From positions 1-64,000 of the forward strand of contig DASXOE010000140.1 in NCBI GenBank assembly GCA_036494575.1: DNA of 64,000 nucleotides, given 5' to 3'. The notes under the pieces are model-generated. The model was not told the DNA's origin. It was given only the letters and a program-made list of their open reading frames with translations, and ran no database searches. Positions within the stretch are counted from its first letter, which is position 1. Every line of letters begins with the position of its first letter. Position numbers and translations under genes: made by a program. This document shows positions 43,276 to 49,439 of the stretch, piece by piece. The DNA is from DASZFV01 sp036494575 (GTDB lineage Bacteria; Myxococcota_A; Polyangia; Fen-1088).

Positions 43276-44073
43276 ATGGCTAAGCGCGTGGGCGTGATCC
43301 TCGCGGGGTGCGGCTATCGCGACGGCAGCGACGTCGCGGAGACGATGCTGGCGTTCCTCATGCTCGACCGCATGGGCGCGAAGGCCATCTGCTTCGCGCC
43401 CGACGCCGAGCAGCCCGAGGTCGTCGATCACCTGCACGACGCGGGGGCCGCCGGGATCGTGACGCCCACGGCGACGTCGTCGGCGCCCCGCAACGCGCGC
43501 GTCGAGGCGGCGCGCCTCGCGCCGGGGGAGGTCCTGCCGCTCTCGACGCTCGACTCCAATCGCCTCGAAGGCCTCTTCATCCCGTCGGGGCGCGGCGTCG
43601 CGACGCTGCTGTCGAACTACGCCGAGAAGGGCGTGCTCTGCGTCGTCGATCCCGACCTCGCGCGCGGCATGAAGGCGCTCCTCGGGGCGAAGAAGCCCAT
43701 GGGCTTCGTGGGCCTGGCGGCCGTGCTCGCGGCGCGCGTCCTCGGTCCCGTCGCGGGCGTTCGGCTCACGCTCGGGTCGAAGGCGGTCGTGGCGGCCAAG
43801 CACGCGGCCATCATGGGCGCCGACGTGCGCCCCGGCGCCATCGACGACGTCATCGCCGACGAGAAGGCCCACGTCTACTCGACGCCCGGCCTCGAGGCCG
43901 AGGGCGCCCGGCTCGCGCAGGTCGCCAAGGCCATCGAAAAGCTCACGCGCGCCCTCGTCCAGGGCGGCGGCCGACACCAGCCCGACCGGGCACCTGCCGC
44001 GAGGCCGCCCGCGCCGCCCCCGGTGACGGCTCCGCGATCCGTGATCGATCCCGTCCGCCGACAACGATCGTGA
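43276..44073 (+). CDS. ElbB-like DJ-1/PfpI superfamily protein lacking the nucleophile Cys
   Basis: A 265-residue protein matching ElbB: MAKRVGVILAGCGYRDGSDV, AKAICFAPDAEQPEVVDHL, LEGLFIPSGRGVATLLSNYA, AIDDVIADEKAHVYSTPG. ElbB of E. coli has a glyoxalase-type cysteine in GFMCIAPA. Here the segment is KPMGFVGLAAVLA, with Gly in place of Cys (the codon is GGC), so the classic catalysis should be lost. A 40-residue Pro/Arg/Ala-rich C-terminal tail is added. ATG 43276 is 10 bp after tgt. It may be a regulatory or scaffolding relative; the function is open. Confidence 0.78.
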   Translation: MAKRVGVILAGCGYRDGSDVAETMLAFLMLDRMGAKAICFAPDAEQPEVVDHLHDAGAAGIVTPTATSSAPRNARVEAARLAPGEVLPLSTLDSNRLEGLFIPSGRGVATLLSNYAEKGVLCVVDPDLARGMKALLGAKKPMGFVGLAAVLAARVLGPVAGVRLTLGSKAVVAAKHAAIMGADVRPGAIDDVIADEKAHVYSTPGLEAEGARLAQVAKAIEKLTRALVQGGGRHQPDRAPAARPPAPPPVTAPRSVIDPVRRQRS

Positions 44074-44105
44074 CGGCGCGATCGTCACGGAACGCCATCG
44101 TGACG
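44069..44105. repeat. Three alternating 7-bp arms forming two mutually exclusive hairpins
   Basis: CGTGACG (44069-44075), CGTCACG (44083-44089) and CGTGACG (44099-44105). The middle arm can pair with either neighbour. The first arm overlaps the stop codon of the ElbB-like gene. The structure fills the gap between convergent genes and may be a bidirectional stop without a U tract. Confidence 0.5.
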
Positions 44106-44121
44106 GAAATGACGCGCGTTC

Positions 44122-44637
44122 TCAGTGATCCAAGCCGCGGTTCCGCTTGATCTGATCGAGGACCTTGCCGTATTCGACCTCCCAGGTGGAGGTCCCTTCC
44201 TGCAGGTTCTTGATGCGCCGGCGGACCTCTTCGTCGAGCTCGTCGTCGACCTGCATGTGCTTCTTGAGCACGTCCGCCATGCGCTTCCGCATGACGCTGT
44301 CGTCGACGAAGATCTCGGCGATGTGCGGCGACTGCATGAACGACTCGATCATCTGCGTCGTCATCCACTCGAGGCCGTCCTCGCCGAGGCCGAAGGCCTT
44401 CTCGCCCGCGAGCGTGCGCTTGATCTTGCCGAACTGCTCGTAGGGCAGGTTCTTCGTCTGCAGGATGTCCTTGGCCTTTTCCGTGATCTCGCGATCGACG
44501 CGGATGTACTCCTTGAGCACGGCCTGGACGTCCATCTCGGCCTCGGCGCGATCGTCGACCTCGATGTCGCCCGCCTCGACGAGGGCCTTGACGATCTCGG
44601 TTCCGACCGACGGAATCTTCCCGCTGTAAAGACGCAT
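44122..44637 (-). CDS. DUF507 family protein
   Basis: A 171-residue protein beginning MRLYSGKIPSVGTEIVKALV, the conserved opening of DUF507, and charged and helical throughout (VLKEYIRVDREITEKAKDIL, VMRKRMADVLKKHMQVDDEL, DEEVRRRIKNLQEGTSTWEVEYG). Its function is unknown; no signal, membrane helix or enzyme motif is seen. ATG 44637 is well supported: a good promoter ends at 44651, so transcription should begin about 7 nt before it. An in-frame upstream start at 44679 would lie inside the promoter's -35 box and is rejected. Confidence 0.88.
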   Translation of the reverse strand: MRLYSGKIPSVGTEIVKALVEAGDIEVDDRAEAEMDVQAVLKEYIRVDREITEKAKDILQTKNLPYEQFGKIKRTLAGEKAFGLGEDGLEWMTTQMIESFMQSPHIAEIFVDDSVMRKRMADVLKKHMQVDDELDEEVRRRIKNLQEGTSTWEVEYGKVLDQIKRNRGLDH

Positions 44638-44650
44638 GGTTCCTAAGCGC

Positions 44651-44679
44651 CTTATAGGGGTCGAGGGAGCGGCAGTCAA
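44651..44679 (-). promoter_or_regulatory. Sigma-70-like promoter for the DUF507 gene, giving a near-leaderless mRNA
   Basis: On the minus strand TTGACT (44679-44674), 17 bp, TATAAG (44656-44651). The predicted start is near 44644 and the ATG is at 44637, so the leader would be about 7 nt, too short for a Shine-Dalgarno. This is one of the best-matching promoters in the window. Confidence 0.65.
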
Positions 44680-44723
44680 GATGAGGTAACGACCGTTGCG
44701 AGGGAAACGCGCATCCCGGCTCT

Positions 44724-45443
44724 TTGTGTCACACTCGCCGCGGCTTGCTGATTCCGCTCCGAGACCGCATCCCGCGCGCGCGTTTTCCGATCGTGACGCT
44801 GCTCATCGTCGTCGCGAACCTGCTGGTTTTCCTCTACGAGCTGTCGCTCGACCCGCGCGCGCAGCAGTACCTCGTCCTGGCGGCAGGCGCGATCCCCTAT
44901 GAGATCGTCCACCGCGTCGATCTCCGCCCGCCCGACCTGTTCCCGCTACCAGGCTCGATCTGGACGTCGATGTTCTTGCACGGCGGGTGGATGCACCTCA
45001 TCGGCAACATGTGGTTCCTCTGGCTCTTCGGCGACAACGTCGAGGACGCGCTCGGCTCGCTGCGCTACCTGATCTTCTACTTCGTCGTCGGGACGGTGGG
45101 CGCGCTCGCGCAGATCTTCGCGATGCCCGACTCGACGGCGCCCATGATCGGCGCCTCGGGGGCCGTGGCCGGGGCGCTCGGCGCCTACGTGATGCTCTAC
45201 CCCCACGCGCGCATCGTCAGCCTCATCCCCATTCCGCTCCTCTGGCCCGTCATCGACGTGCGGGCCTGGGTCTTCCTCGGGCTCTGGTTCCTGGGGCAGT
45301 TCCTCCTGCCCACGGGCTCGGGCGTGGCGTGGATGGCGCACGTGGGTGGCTTCATCGCGGGTGCGGGCCTCGTGCGTCTCCTCGCGCCGCGACGCCCCCC
45401 GCCCCCCGTCGACGTCGAGTACATCCCACCTCCGGGCCGCTGA
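44724..45443 (+). CDS. Rhomboid-family intramembrane serine protease
   Basis: A polytopic membrane protein of about 239 residues. The catalytic Ser is in GASGAVAG and the catalytic His in AWMAHVGGFIAG. The family HxxxN motif is HLIGNMWFLWLFGDN, and the L1-type loop segment SMFLHGGWMH is present. Six or more membrane helices are expected. The C-terminal tail (RRPPPPVDVEYIPPPGR) is cytosolic or disordered. The frame opens at TTG 44724, but TTG 44745, giving LLIPLRDRIPRARFP, matches usual rhomboid beginnings better. The substrate is unknown. It lies just upstream of the tRNA-Met promoter. Confidence 0.88.
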   Translation: MCHTRRGLLIPLRDRIPRARFPIVTLLIVVANLLVFLYELSLDPRAQQYLVLAAGAIPYEIVHRVDLRPPDLFPLPGSIWTSMFLHGGWMHLIGNMWFLWLFGDNVEDALGSLRYLIFYFVVGTVGALAQIFAMPDSTAPMIGASGAVAGALGAYVMLYPHARIVSLIPIPLLWPVIDVRAWVFLGLWFLGQFLLPTGSGVAWMAHVGGFIAGAGLVRLLAPRRPPPPVDVEYIPPPGR

Positions 45444-45458
45444 CGACGCGCATCTCTC

Positions 45459-45486
45459 TTGACACTTCCGTGCCCGCGAGCAAAAT
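45459..45486 (+). promoter_or_regulatory. Promoter of tRNA-Met
   Basis: A perfect TTGACA -35 (45459-45464), a 16-bp spacer and CAAAAT (45481-45486). The predicted start at about 45493 is 9 bp before the mature tRNA 5' end, as expected for a stable RNA promoter. No other good promoter precedes the cupin gene, so it may be expressed by read-through. Confidence 0.65.
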
Positions 45487-45501
45487 CGCGCCCGCTTCCC
45501 A

Positions 45502-45575
45502 GGCGGCTTAGCTCAGCTGGTTAGAGCAGGCGTTTCATACGCGCCGGGTCCGGGGTTCGAGTCCCTGAGCCGCCA
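45502..45575 (+). tRNA. tRNA-Met (anticodon CAT), elongator type
   Basis: A complete cloverleaf: acceptor GGCGGCT (45502-45508) pairs with AGCCGCC (45568-45574), discriminator A 45575. The D arm is TAGCTCAGCTGGTTAGAGCA, the anticodon stem GGCGT/GCGCC encloses TTCATAC, and the T arm is CGGGG-TTCGAGT-CCCTG with one G-U pair. The encoded 3' end reads ACCC, so CCA is not fully encoded. The paired first acceptor position argues against an initiator tRNA. A lysidine-modified tRNA-Ile2 also has CAT and cannot be fully excluded. Confidence 0.92.
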
Positions 45576-45587
45576 CCCAGGCAAAAC

Positions 45588-45944
45588 ATGAAAAGAGTCG
45601 AGAAACCTTGGGGCCACGAGCTCATCTGGGCCGTGACGGATCGCTACGTCGGCAAGGTGCTGCACATCAAGAAGGGCGAAAAGCTGTCGCTGCAGTACCA
45701 CAACCGAAAAGACGAGACCGTGATGGTGTGGGCGGGGCGCATGCGCTTCGAGCATTTCGCCGAGGGACAGCCGCCCCAGCACACCGACATGGGACCGGGC
45801 GAAGCGTTCCACGTCACGCCGGGCTTGCGCCACCGAATGATCGCGCTCGAGGACACCGACATCTTCGAGGTCTCGACCACGGAGCTCGACGACGTCGTGC
45901 GCCTCGACGACGCCTACGGCCGCCAGGGGACGTCAAAGGCCTAG
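45588..45944 (+). CDS. Small single-domain cupin protein
   Basis: A 118-residue cupin, close to the C-terminal domain of type II mannose-6-phosphate isomerases: MKRVEKPWGHELIW, then the metal motif LSLQYHNRKDETVMVWAG, and PGEAFHVTPGLRHRMIALED. The histidines and Glu expected for a metal site (YHNRKDE, GLRHRM) are present. It is too short for the nucleotidyltransferase fusion. It begins 12 bp after the tRNA, so it may be transcribed from the tRNA promoter. The sugar substrate is not determined. Confidence 0.85.
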   Translation: MKRVEKPWGHELIWAVTDRYVGKVLHIKKGEKLSLQYHNRKDETVMVWAGRMRFEHFAEGQPPQHTDMGPGEAFHVTPGLRHRMIALEDTDIFEVSTTELDDVVRLDDAYGRQGTSKA

Positions 45945-45949
45945 CGACC

Positions 45950-46072
45950 CGAGCGCAGGCCGGGCTCCGCCGGCCGGAGCGGGCGCCGAGCGTGCGGCGA
46001 GGCCTCGCGAAGCGAGGGAGGGTGGGTAGGGTGTGGAGGTGCCGAGTGCGCAGCTCCCTCTCAGGGTCCCGC
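45950..46072 (-). repeat. Diverged, longer copy E of the palindromic element family
   Basis: Read on the minus strand, CGGGACCCTGAGAGGGAG resembles hairpin 1. A separate CCTCGC-gaa-GCGAGG stem (46003-46017) follows. Then GCTCGGCGCCCGCTCC leads into GGCCGG / CCGGCC (45958-45963 and 45970-45975) and the tail TGCGCTCGGG, identical to the tail of copy B. The element fills most of the 168-bp gap between the cupin gene and efp, where nothing else is seen except a promoter. Confidence 0.5.
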
Positions 46073-46102
46073 TTGACCTCGACGACGCTCGCGGGCTAGA
46101 TC
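46073..46102 (+). promoter_or_regulatory. Candidate promoter for efp, giving a near-leaderless mRNA
   Basis: TTGACC (46073-46078), 18 bp, TAGATC (46097-46102). The expected start at about 46109 is 4 nt before the ATG of efp, and no Shine-Dalgarno is present. The -35 is good, the -10 moderate. Confidence 0.4.
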
Positions 46103-46112
46103 CCAGCCCCTC

Positions 46113-46679
46113 ATGTACGACACGTCGGACATCCGCAAGGGCTTGAAGATCATGATCGACGGCACGCCTTACACGGTCGTCGAGTTCCAGTTCGTCAAGC
46201 CGGGGAAGGGCGCCGCCTTCACGCGCACGAAGATGAAGAACCTGCTCTCGGGAGGCGTCATCGAGCGCAACCTGCGCTCGGGCGACAAGCTCGAGCCGGC
46301 CGACGTCGAGACGAAGACCATGCAGTACCTCTACCAAGAGGCCGACTCGTACGTGTTCATGGACACGACGACGTACGACCAGGTCAACATCGTGAGCGCG
46401 ACCATCGGCGAGTCCAAAGACTTCATGCCCGAGAACATCAACGTCGAGGTGCTGTTCTTCAACGGCCGCGCCGTGGGCGTGACGCTGCCGAACTTCATCG
46501 AGCAGGCCATCGTGTCGACGGAGCCCGGCTTCAAGGGCGACACCTCGACGGGCGCCACCAAGCCCGCGAAGATCAGCACGGGCGCGCAGGTCAACGTGCC
46601 GCTCTTCATCAACGTGGGCGACGTCGTCAGGATCGACACGCGCACGGGCGAGTACCTCGAGCGCCTCTCGCGCGCCTAG
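46113..46679 (+). CDS. efp: Translation elongation factor P
   Basis: This 188-residue factor rescues ribosomes stalled on polyproline. Three beta domains are visible. The tip loop is FQFVKPGKGAAFTRTK; the lysine in PGKG is the residue beta-lysylated by EpmA in Gammaproteobacteria. Its presence together with epmA immediately downstream indicates that kind of modification. The C-terminal domain has KISTGAQVNVPLFINVGDVVRIDTRTG, all standard. The lysine 2,3-aminomutase EpmB that would supply beta-lysine is not in the window. The Pro-rich proteins encoded around it (the kinase and the GltJ-like protein, for example) would be natural clients. Confidence 0.96.
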   Translation: MYDTSDIRKGLKIMIDGTPYTVVEFQFVKPGKGAAFTRTKMKNLLSGGVIERNLRSGDKLEPADVETKTMQYLYQEADSYVFMDTTTYDQVNIVSATIGESKDFMPENINVEVLFFNGRAVGVTLPNFIEQAIVSTEPGFKGDTSTGATKPAKISTGAQVNVPLFINVGDVVRIDTRTGEYLERLSRA

Positions 46680-46692
46680 GCCCTCGCGGCTC

Positions 46693-47739
46693 ATGAACGA
46701 GCAGGCGCGCCTCGCGGGTCGGCGGGCCGCGCTCGAGGCGCGGGCGCGCATCGTGCGCGCCGCGCGCGCGTGGTTCGAGGGCGAGGGGTTCCTCGAGGTC
46801 GAGACGCCCGCGCGCGTGCGCGCCCCCGGCCAGGAGATCCACCTCGACGCGATACCGGGCGGCAGAGGCGCCGTGGGCGAGGCGCGCTGGCTCGTGACGT
46901 CGCCCGAGTACCACATGAAGCGGCTCCTCGGCGCGGGCTTCGAGCGCATCGTCCAGATCGGCAAGGCCTGGCGCGACGGGGAGGTGGGCCCGCATCACCA
47001 ACCCGAGTTCCTCATCGCCGAGTGGTACCGCGCGGGCGCTCCGCTCGCGGCCATCGCCGACGACTGCGAGGCCCTCGTGCGGGTCGCGGCGCGCGCCGCG
47101 GACGTTGATTTAGTCGGGGACCCTGGGAGGGTTCCCGCGCCCCCCGGCGCTCGCTCCGGCGGGCACAGCCCGCCTCCGCTCGATCTTTCGCGACCGTTCG
47201 AGCGCACCACCGTGCGCGAGGTCCTCGAGCGGCACGCCGGCCTCGCGCTCGGCGGGAGAGAGAGCGCCGCCGAGCTGGCGGCCAAGGCGCGCGCGGCGGG
47301 CGTCGACGTCAGCGGGCGGACGTCCTGGGACGACGTCTTCTTTCAAGTCTGGCTCGACCGCGTCGAGCCGCACCTCGGCCGCGGGCGACCAGCGTTCGTC
47401 TTCGATTGGCCCGCGCCGCTGGGCGCGCTCGCGCGCCGCAAGGCCGACGACGCGGCGTTCGTCGAGCGCTTCGAGCTCTACGCGAACGGCCTCGAGCTCG
47501 CCAACGCCTTCGGCGAGCTCACAGACGCGGAGGAGCAACGCGCCCGCTTCGTCGCCGAGTCCGAGACGCGGGCGCGGCTCGGAAAGACCGTCTACGCGCT
47601 CGACGAGGCGCTGCTGGCGGCGCTGCCGCACATGCCGCCGACCTCCGGCGTCGCGCTCGGGTTCGACCGGCTCGTCATGCTCGTCCTCGGCGTCGCGCAG
47701 ATTCGCGACGTCGTGGCGTTCGCCGAAGACGAAGTCTGA
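46693..47739 (+). CDS. epmA: EF-P beta-lysylation protein EpmA (GenX/PoxA), with an in-frame repeat insertion
   Basis: A 348-residue class II lysyl-tRNA-synthetase paralogue without the anticodon-binding domain. Motif 2 is seen in GFERIVQIGKAWRDGEVG, then HHQPEFLIAEWYRAG; motif 3 in SGVALGFDRLVMLVLG. Helix start VRAARAWFEGEGFLEVETP is typical. Residues about 140-163 (VGDPGRVPAPPGARSGG...) are the translation of palindromic element C, placed between ARAADVDL and LDLSRPFERTTVREVL, a surface position between core elements. The frame is kept through it, so the enzyme may still work. It starts 13 bp after efp and is surely co-transcribed with it. Confidence 0.9.
   Translation: MNEQARLAGRRAALEARARIVRAARAWFEGEGFLEVETPARVRAPGQEIHLDAIPGGRGAVGEARWLVTSPEYHMKRLLGAGFERIVQIGKAWRDGEVGPHHQPEFLIAEWYRAGAPLAAIADDCEALVRVAARAADVDLVGDPGRVPAPPGARSGGHSPPPLDLSRPFERTTVREVLERHAGLALGGRESAAELAAKARAAGVDVSGRTSWDDVFFQVWLDRVEPHLGRGRPAFVFDWPAPLGALARRKADDAAFVERFELYANGLELANAFGELTDAEEQRARFVAESETRARLGKTVYALDEALLAALPHMPPTSGVALGFDRLVMLVLGVAQIRDVVAFAEDEV
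47114..47182 (+). repeat. Two-hairpin palindromic element, copy C (in frame inside epmA)
   Basis: Hairpin 1: GGGGACCCT-ggg-AGGGTTCCC (47116-47136, 9 bp with one G-T pair). The spacer carries GCCCCCCGGCGCTCGCTCC. Hairpin 2: GGCGGGC-aca-GCCCGCC (47158-47174, 7 bp), tail TCCGCTCG. It is close to copy B in hairpin 1 and spacer; the hairpin 2 arms differ but still pair, so pairing rather than sequence is conserved. Length 69 bp, a multiple of 3, so the reading frame survives. Confidence 0.85.
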
Positions 47740-47754
47740 GGCTGCGCGCCTCCG

Positions 47755-48555
47755 TCAGGGCGGCAAGAGCTCGGGGTTCGTGAGCATGCGGATGCCGAGG
47801 TCGCGCGTCTCGGGCGGCAGCGCCTTGATGCCTTCCGCCAGGGCGCGGAACGTCGTGCAAGCTTGCGCGGCCGTCAGCGTGCTGGCCTGCGAGGCCGCCG
47901 CGAAGGCCGCGCGCGGGTCCGGCGCCAACGCGCTCGTGACCCGACCCACCGTGTCGGCCACGAGGCGCGGCGGCTCGCCCTGCGCGCCGAGCTCGAGCGC
48001 GAGCGCGCGGCCGGTGGTCGTGATCCAGGCTCGTTGTTCGTGCTCGTCGAGAGCCTTCAGCCCCTCGGCGAGCGTGGCCGGCGGCAGGATTCCCGTCCAG
48101 AAGCCGGCGCAGGCGGCGGTCGACTTCGCGGCCATGACGCGCTTGAGATCGAAGAGCCGCTCGAGCTCGTCCGTCGAGAGGCGCGCGAGACCCGCGTGCG
48201 TCAGCTGCGCGACGCCCGCCTTGAAGGCGTCGGGCGCCGTCTGCGAGGCGAGACGTTCCTTCAGCCTCTGGTCGCGCAGGAGCGGCAGGTACGTATCGGC
48301 GTAAAGCGCCGCCGTCCGATCGTTGCCGAAGACCTCGCGCCCCGCGGCGCGCGTCTGCCGCCACTGCCGGCAGTCCCGGAGCCGCGGCGCGAGAAGCTGG
48401 CCGCCCAGCGAGAACGAGAGCACCGTGACCGCGACGGTGAGAAGATCGGCGACGGCCTTCTTGCGCGCGCGCAGACGACGCGTCGCGAGCCACCCGACGG
48501 CGGCGCCCGCGGCGCCGAGCGCCGCATCCAGCGCGAGGAATGGCCACTCACCCAT
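47755..48555 (-). CDS. Hypothetical membrane-anchored helical protein
   Basis: A 266-residue protein with hydrophobic segments near the N-terminus (ALDAALGAAGAAVGWLATRRL; ADLLTVAVTVLSFSLGGQLL), then a long Ala/Leu-rich helical domain (LTHAGLARLSTDELERLFDL; TLAEGLKALDEHEQRAW). I do not recognise a family. ATG 48555 is chosen: AAGG lies 5-8 bp upstream and it is 17 bp after the preceding gene's stop. The frame extends to 48627 but would overlap that gene. Probably in an operon with the TPR protein upstream. Confidence 0.65.
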   Translation of the reverse strand: MGEWPFLALDAALGAAGAAVGWLATRRLRARKKAVADLLTVAVTVLSFSLGGQLLAPRLRDCRQWRQTRAAGREVFGNDRTAALYADTYLPLLRDQRLKERLASQTAPDAFKAGVAQLTHAGLARLSTDELERLFDLKRVMAAKSTAACAGFWTGILPPATLAEGLKALDEHEQRAWITTTGRALALELGAQGEPPRLVADTVGRVTSALAPDPRAAFAAASQASTLTAAQACTTFRALAEGIKALPPETRDLGIRMLTNPELLPP

Positions 48556-48572
48556 GGGGCCTTGGCCGGCGT

Positions 48573-49007
48573 TCAGGGCCGATCGCGGATCCAGAGGGTC
48601 TCTTTGCCGTCGAGCTTGTCGAGCCACTTGGGCACGTCGTCGACGTGCCGGCCCGCCGGCAGGATCGCGATATATCGCTCGAGGGCCGCGGCCGCGCTCG
48701 CGCGATCGCTCGCGAGGCCCTCGGCCTGGCGCCGCAGCGCGAAGAAGAGCTCGTCGTCGACGGCCTCGGGATCGAGGGCGCTCGCGCTGCCGTCCATGCC
48801 CAGCGCACGCTCGTAGTCGGCGGCCGCTTCCCCGAAGCGATCGAGGCTCGCCAGCGCCTGACCGCGGTTGAAGTACGCCTCGGGCTCGACGGGGTCGGCC
48901 GCGATCTCGGCGTCGGCGGCCGCGATGGCCTCTTGAAAACGCCCTTCAGTGACGAGCTTCTTGGAGTGCAACTGACCGTAACCCATGGGTCCGGGAGGAT
49001 AGCGCAT
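48573..49007 (-). CDS. Small TPR-repeat protein
   Basis: A protein of 137-144 residues with two to three TPR units: LVTEGRFQEAIAAADAEIAADP; EAYFNRGQALASLDRFGEAAADYERALGMD; DDELFFALRRQAEGLA. No signal peptide or membrane helix. ATG 48986 (MGYGQLHSKK) is as likely a start as the frame opening at 49007. It ends in VDDVPKWLDKLDGKETLWIR, and the membrane protein downstream may be its partner. Function unknown. It diverges from yajC. Confidence 0.7.
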   Translation of the reverse strand: MRYPPGPMGYGQLHSKKLVTEGRFQEAIAAADAEIAADPVEPEAYFNRGQALASLDRFGEAAADYERALGMDGSASALDPEAVDDELFFALRRQAEGLASDRASAAAALERYIAILPAGRHVDDVPKWLDKLDGKETLWIRDRP

Positions 49008-49009
49008 CC

Positions 49010-49038
49010 TTGACCCCTGATCCCCTTCCTGCTATGCG
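49010..49038 (+). promoter_or_regulatory. Candidate promoter for yajC-secD-secF
   Basis: TTGACC (49010-49015), 17 bp, TATGCG (49033-49038). The predicted start is near 49045. A clear GGAGG at 49050-49054 lies 8 bp before the TTG start of yajC, so unlike other genes here this one has a normal ribosome binding site. Confidence 0.4.
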
Positions 49039-49062
49039 TTTGCGCGGCTGGAGGCCCATTCC

Positions 49063-49395
49063 TTGAACCATTTCCTCATCAATTTGGCGCAGGCTGCGGG
49101 CGGCGGAGGCAGTCCCTTCACGCAGTTCGTGCCGCTCGTCGCGATCTTCGCAATCTTCTACTTCCTCGTGCTGCGGCCCCAGTCGCGCAAGGCCAAGGAG
49201 CACCAGTCGATGCTCGCCGACCTCAAGAAGGGCGACGAGGTGGTGACGCAGGGCGGGATCATCGGCAAGATCAGCGGCATCACCGACGCCGAGCTGACGC
49301 TGCAGGTTCAAGAGGGCGTGCGGATCCGCGTGACGCGCGCCTCGGTGCAGGGCCGCTACGGCGCGGCCGCCAAGACGGAATCGAAGGCTTCCTGA
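49063..49395 (+). CDS. yajC: Sec translocon accessory subunit YajC
   Basis: A 110-residue protein with one membrane helix (FVPLVAIFAIFYFLVLRP) followed by QSRKAKEHQSMLADLKKGDEVVTQGGIIGKISGITD, the YajC signature. It starts at TTG 49063 behind GGAGG. It forms the SecDF-YajC complex with the next two genes. Confidence 0.94.
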   Translation: MNHFLINLAQAAGGGGSPFTQFVPLVAIFAIFYFLVLRPQSRKAKEHQSMLADLKKGDEVVTQGGIIGKISGITDAELTLQVQEGVRIRVTRASVQGRYGAAAKTESKAS

Positions 49396-49439
49396 GCCTT
49401 TAAGCCCCCAACCTTCGCAACCGCAGAACGAGAGACTTC

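Noticed and set aside
45502..45577. tRNA with CAT anticodon as initiator tRNA-fMet.
   Set aside because: The first acceptor pair is a normal G-C pair and the anticodon stem lacks the three consecutive G-C pairs of initiators (it is GGCGT/GCGCC).
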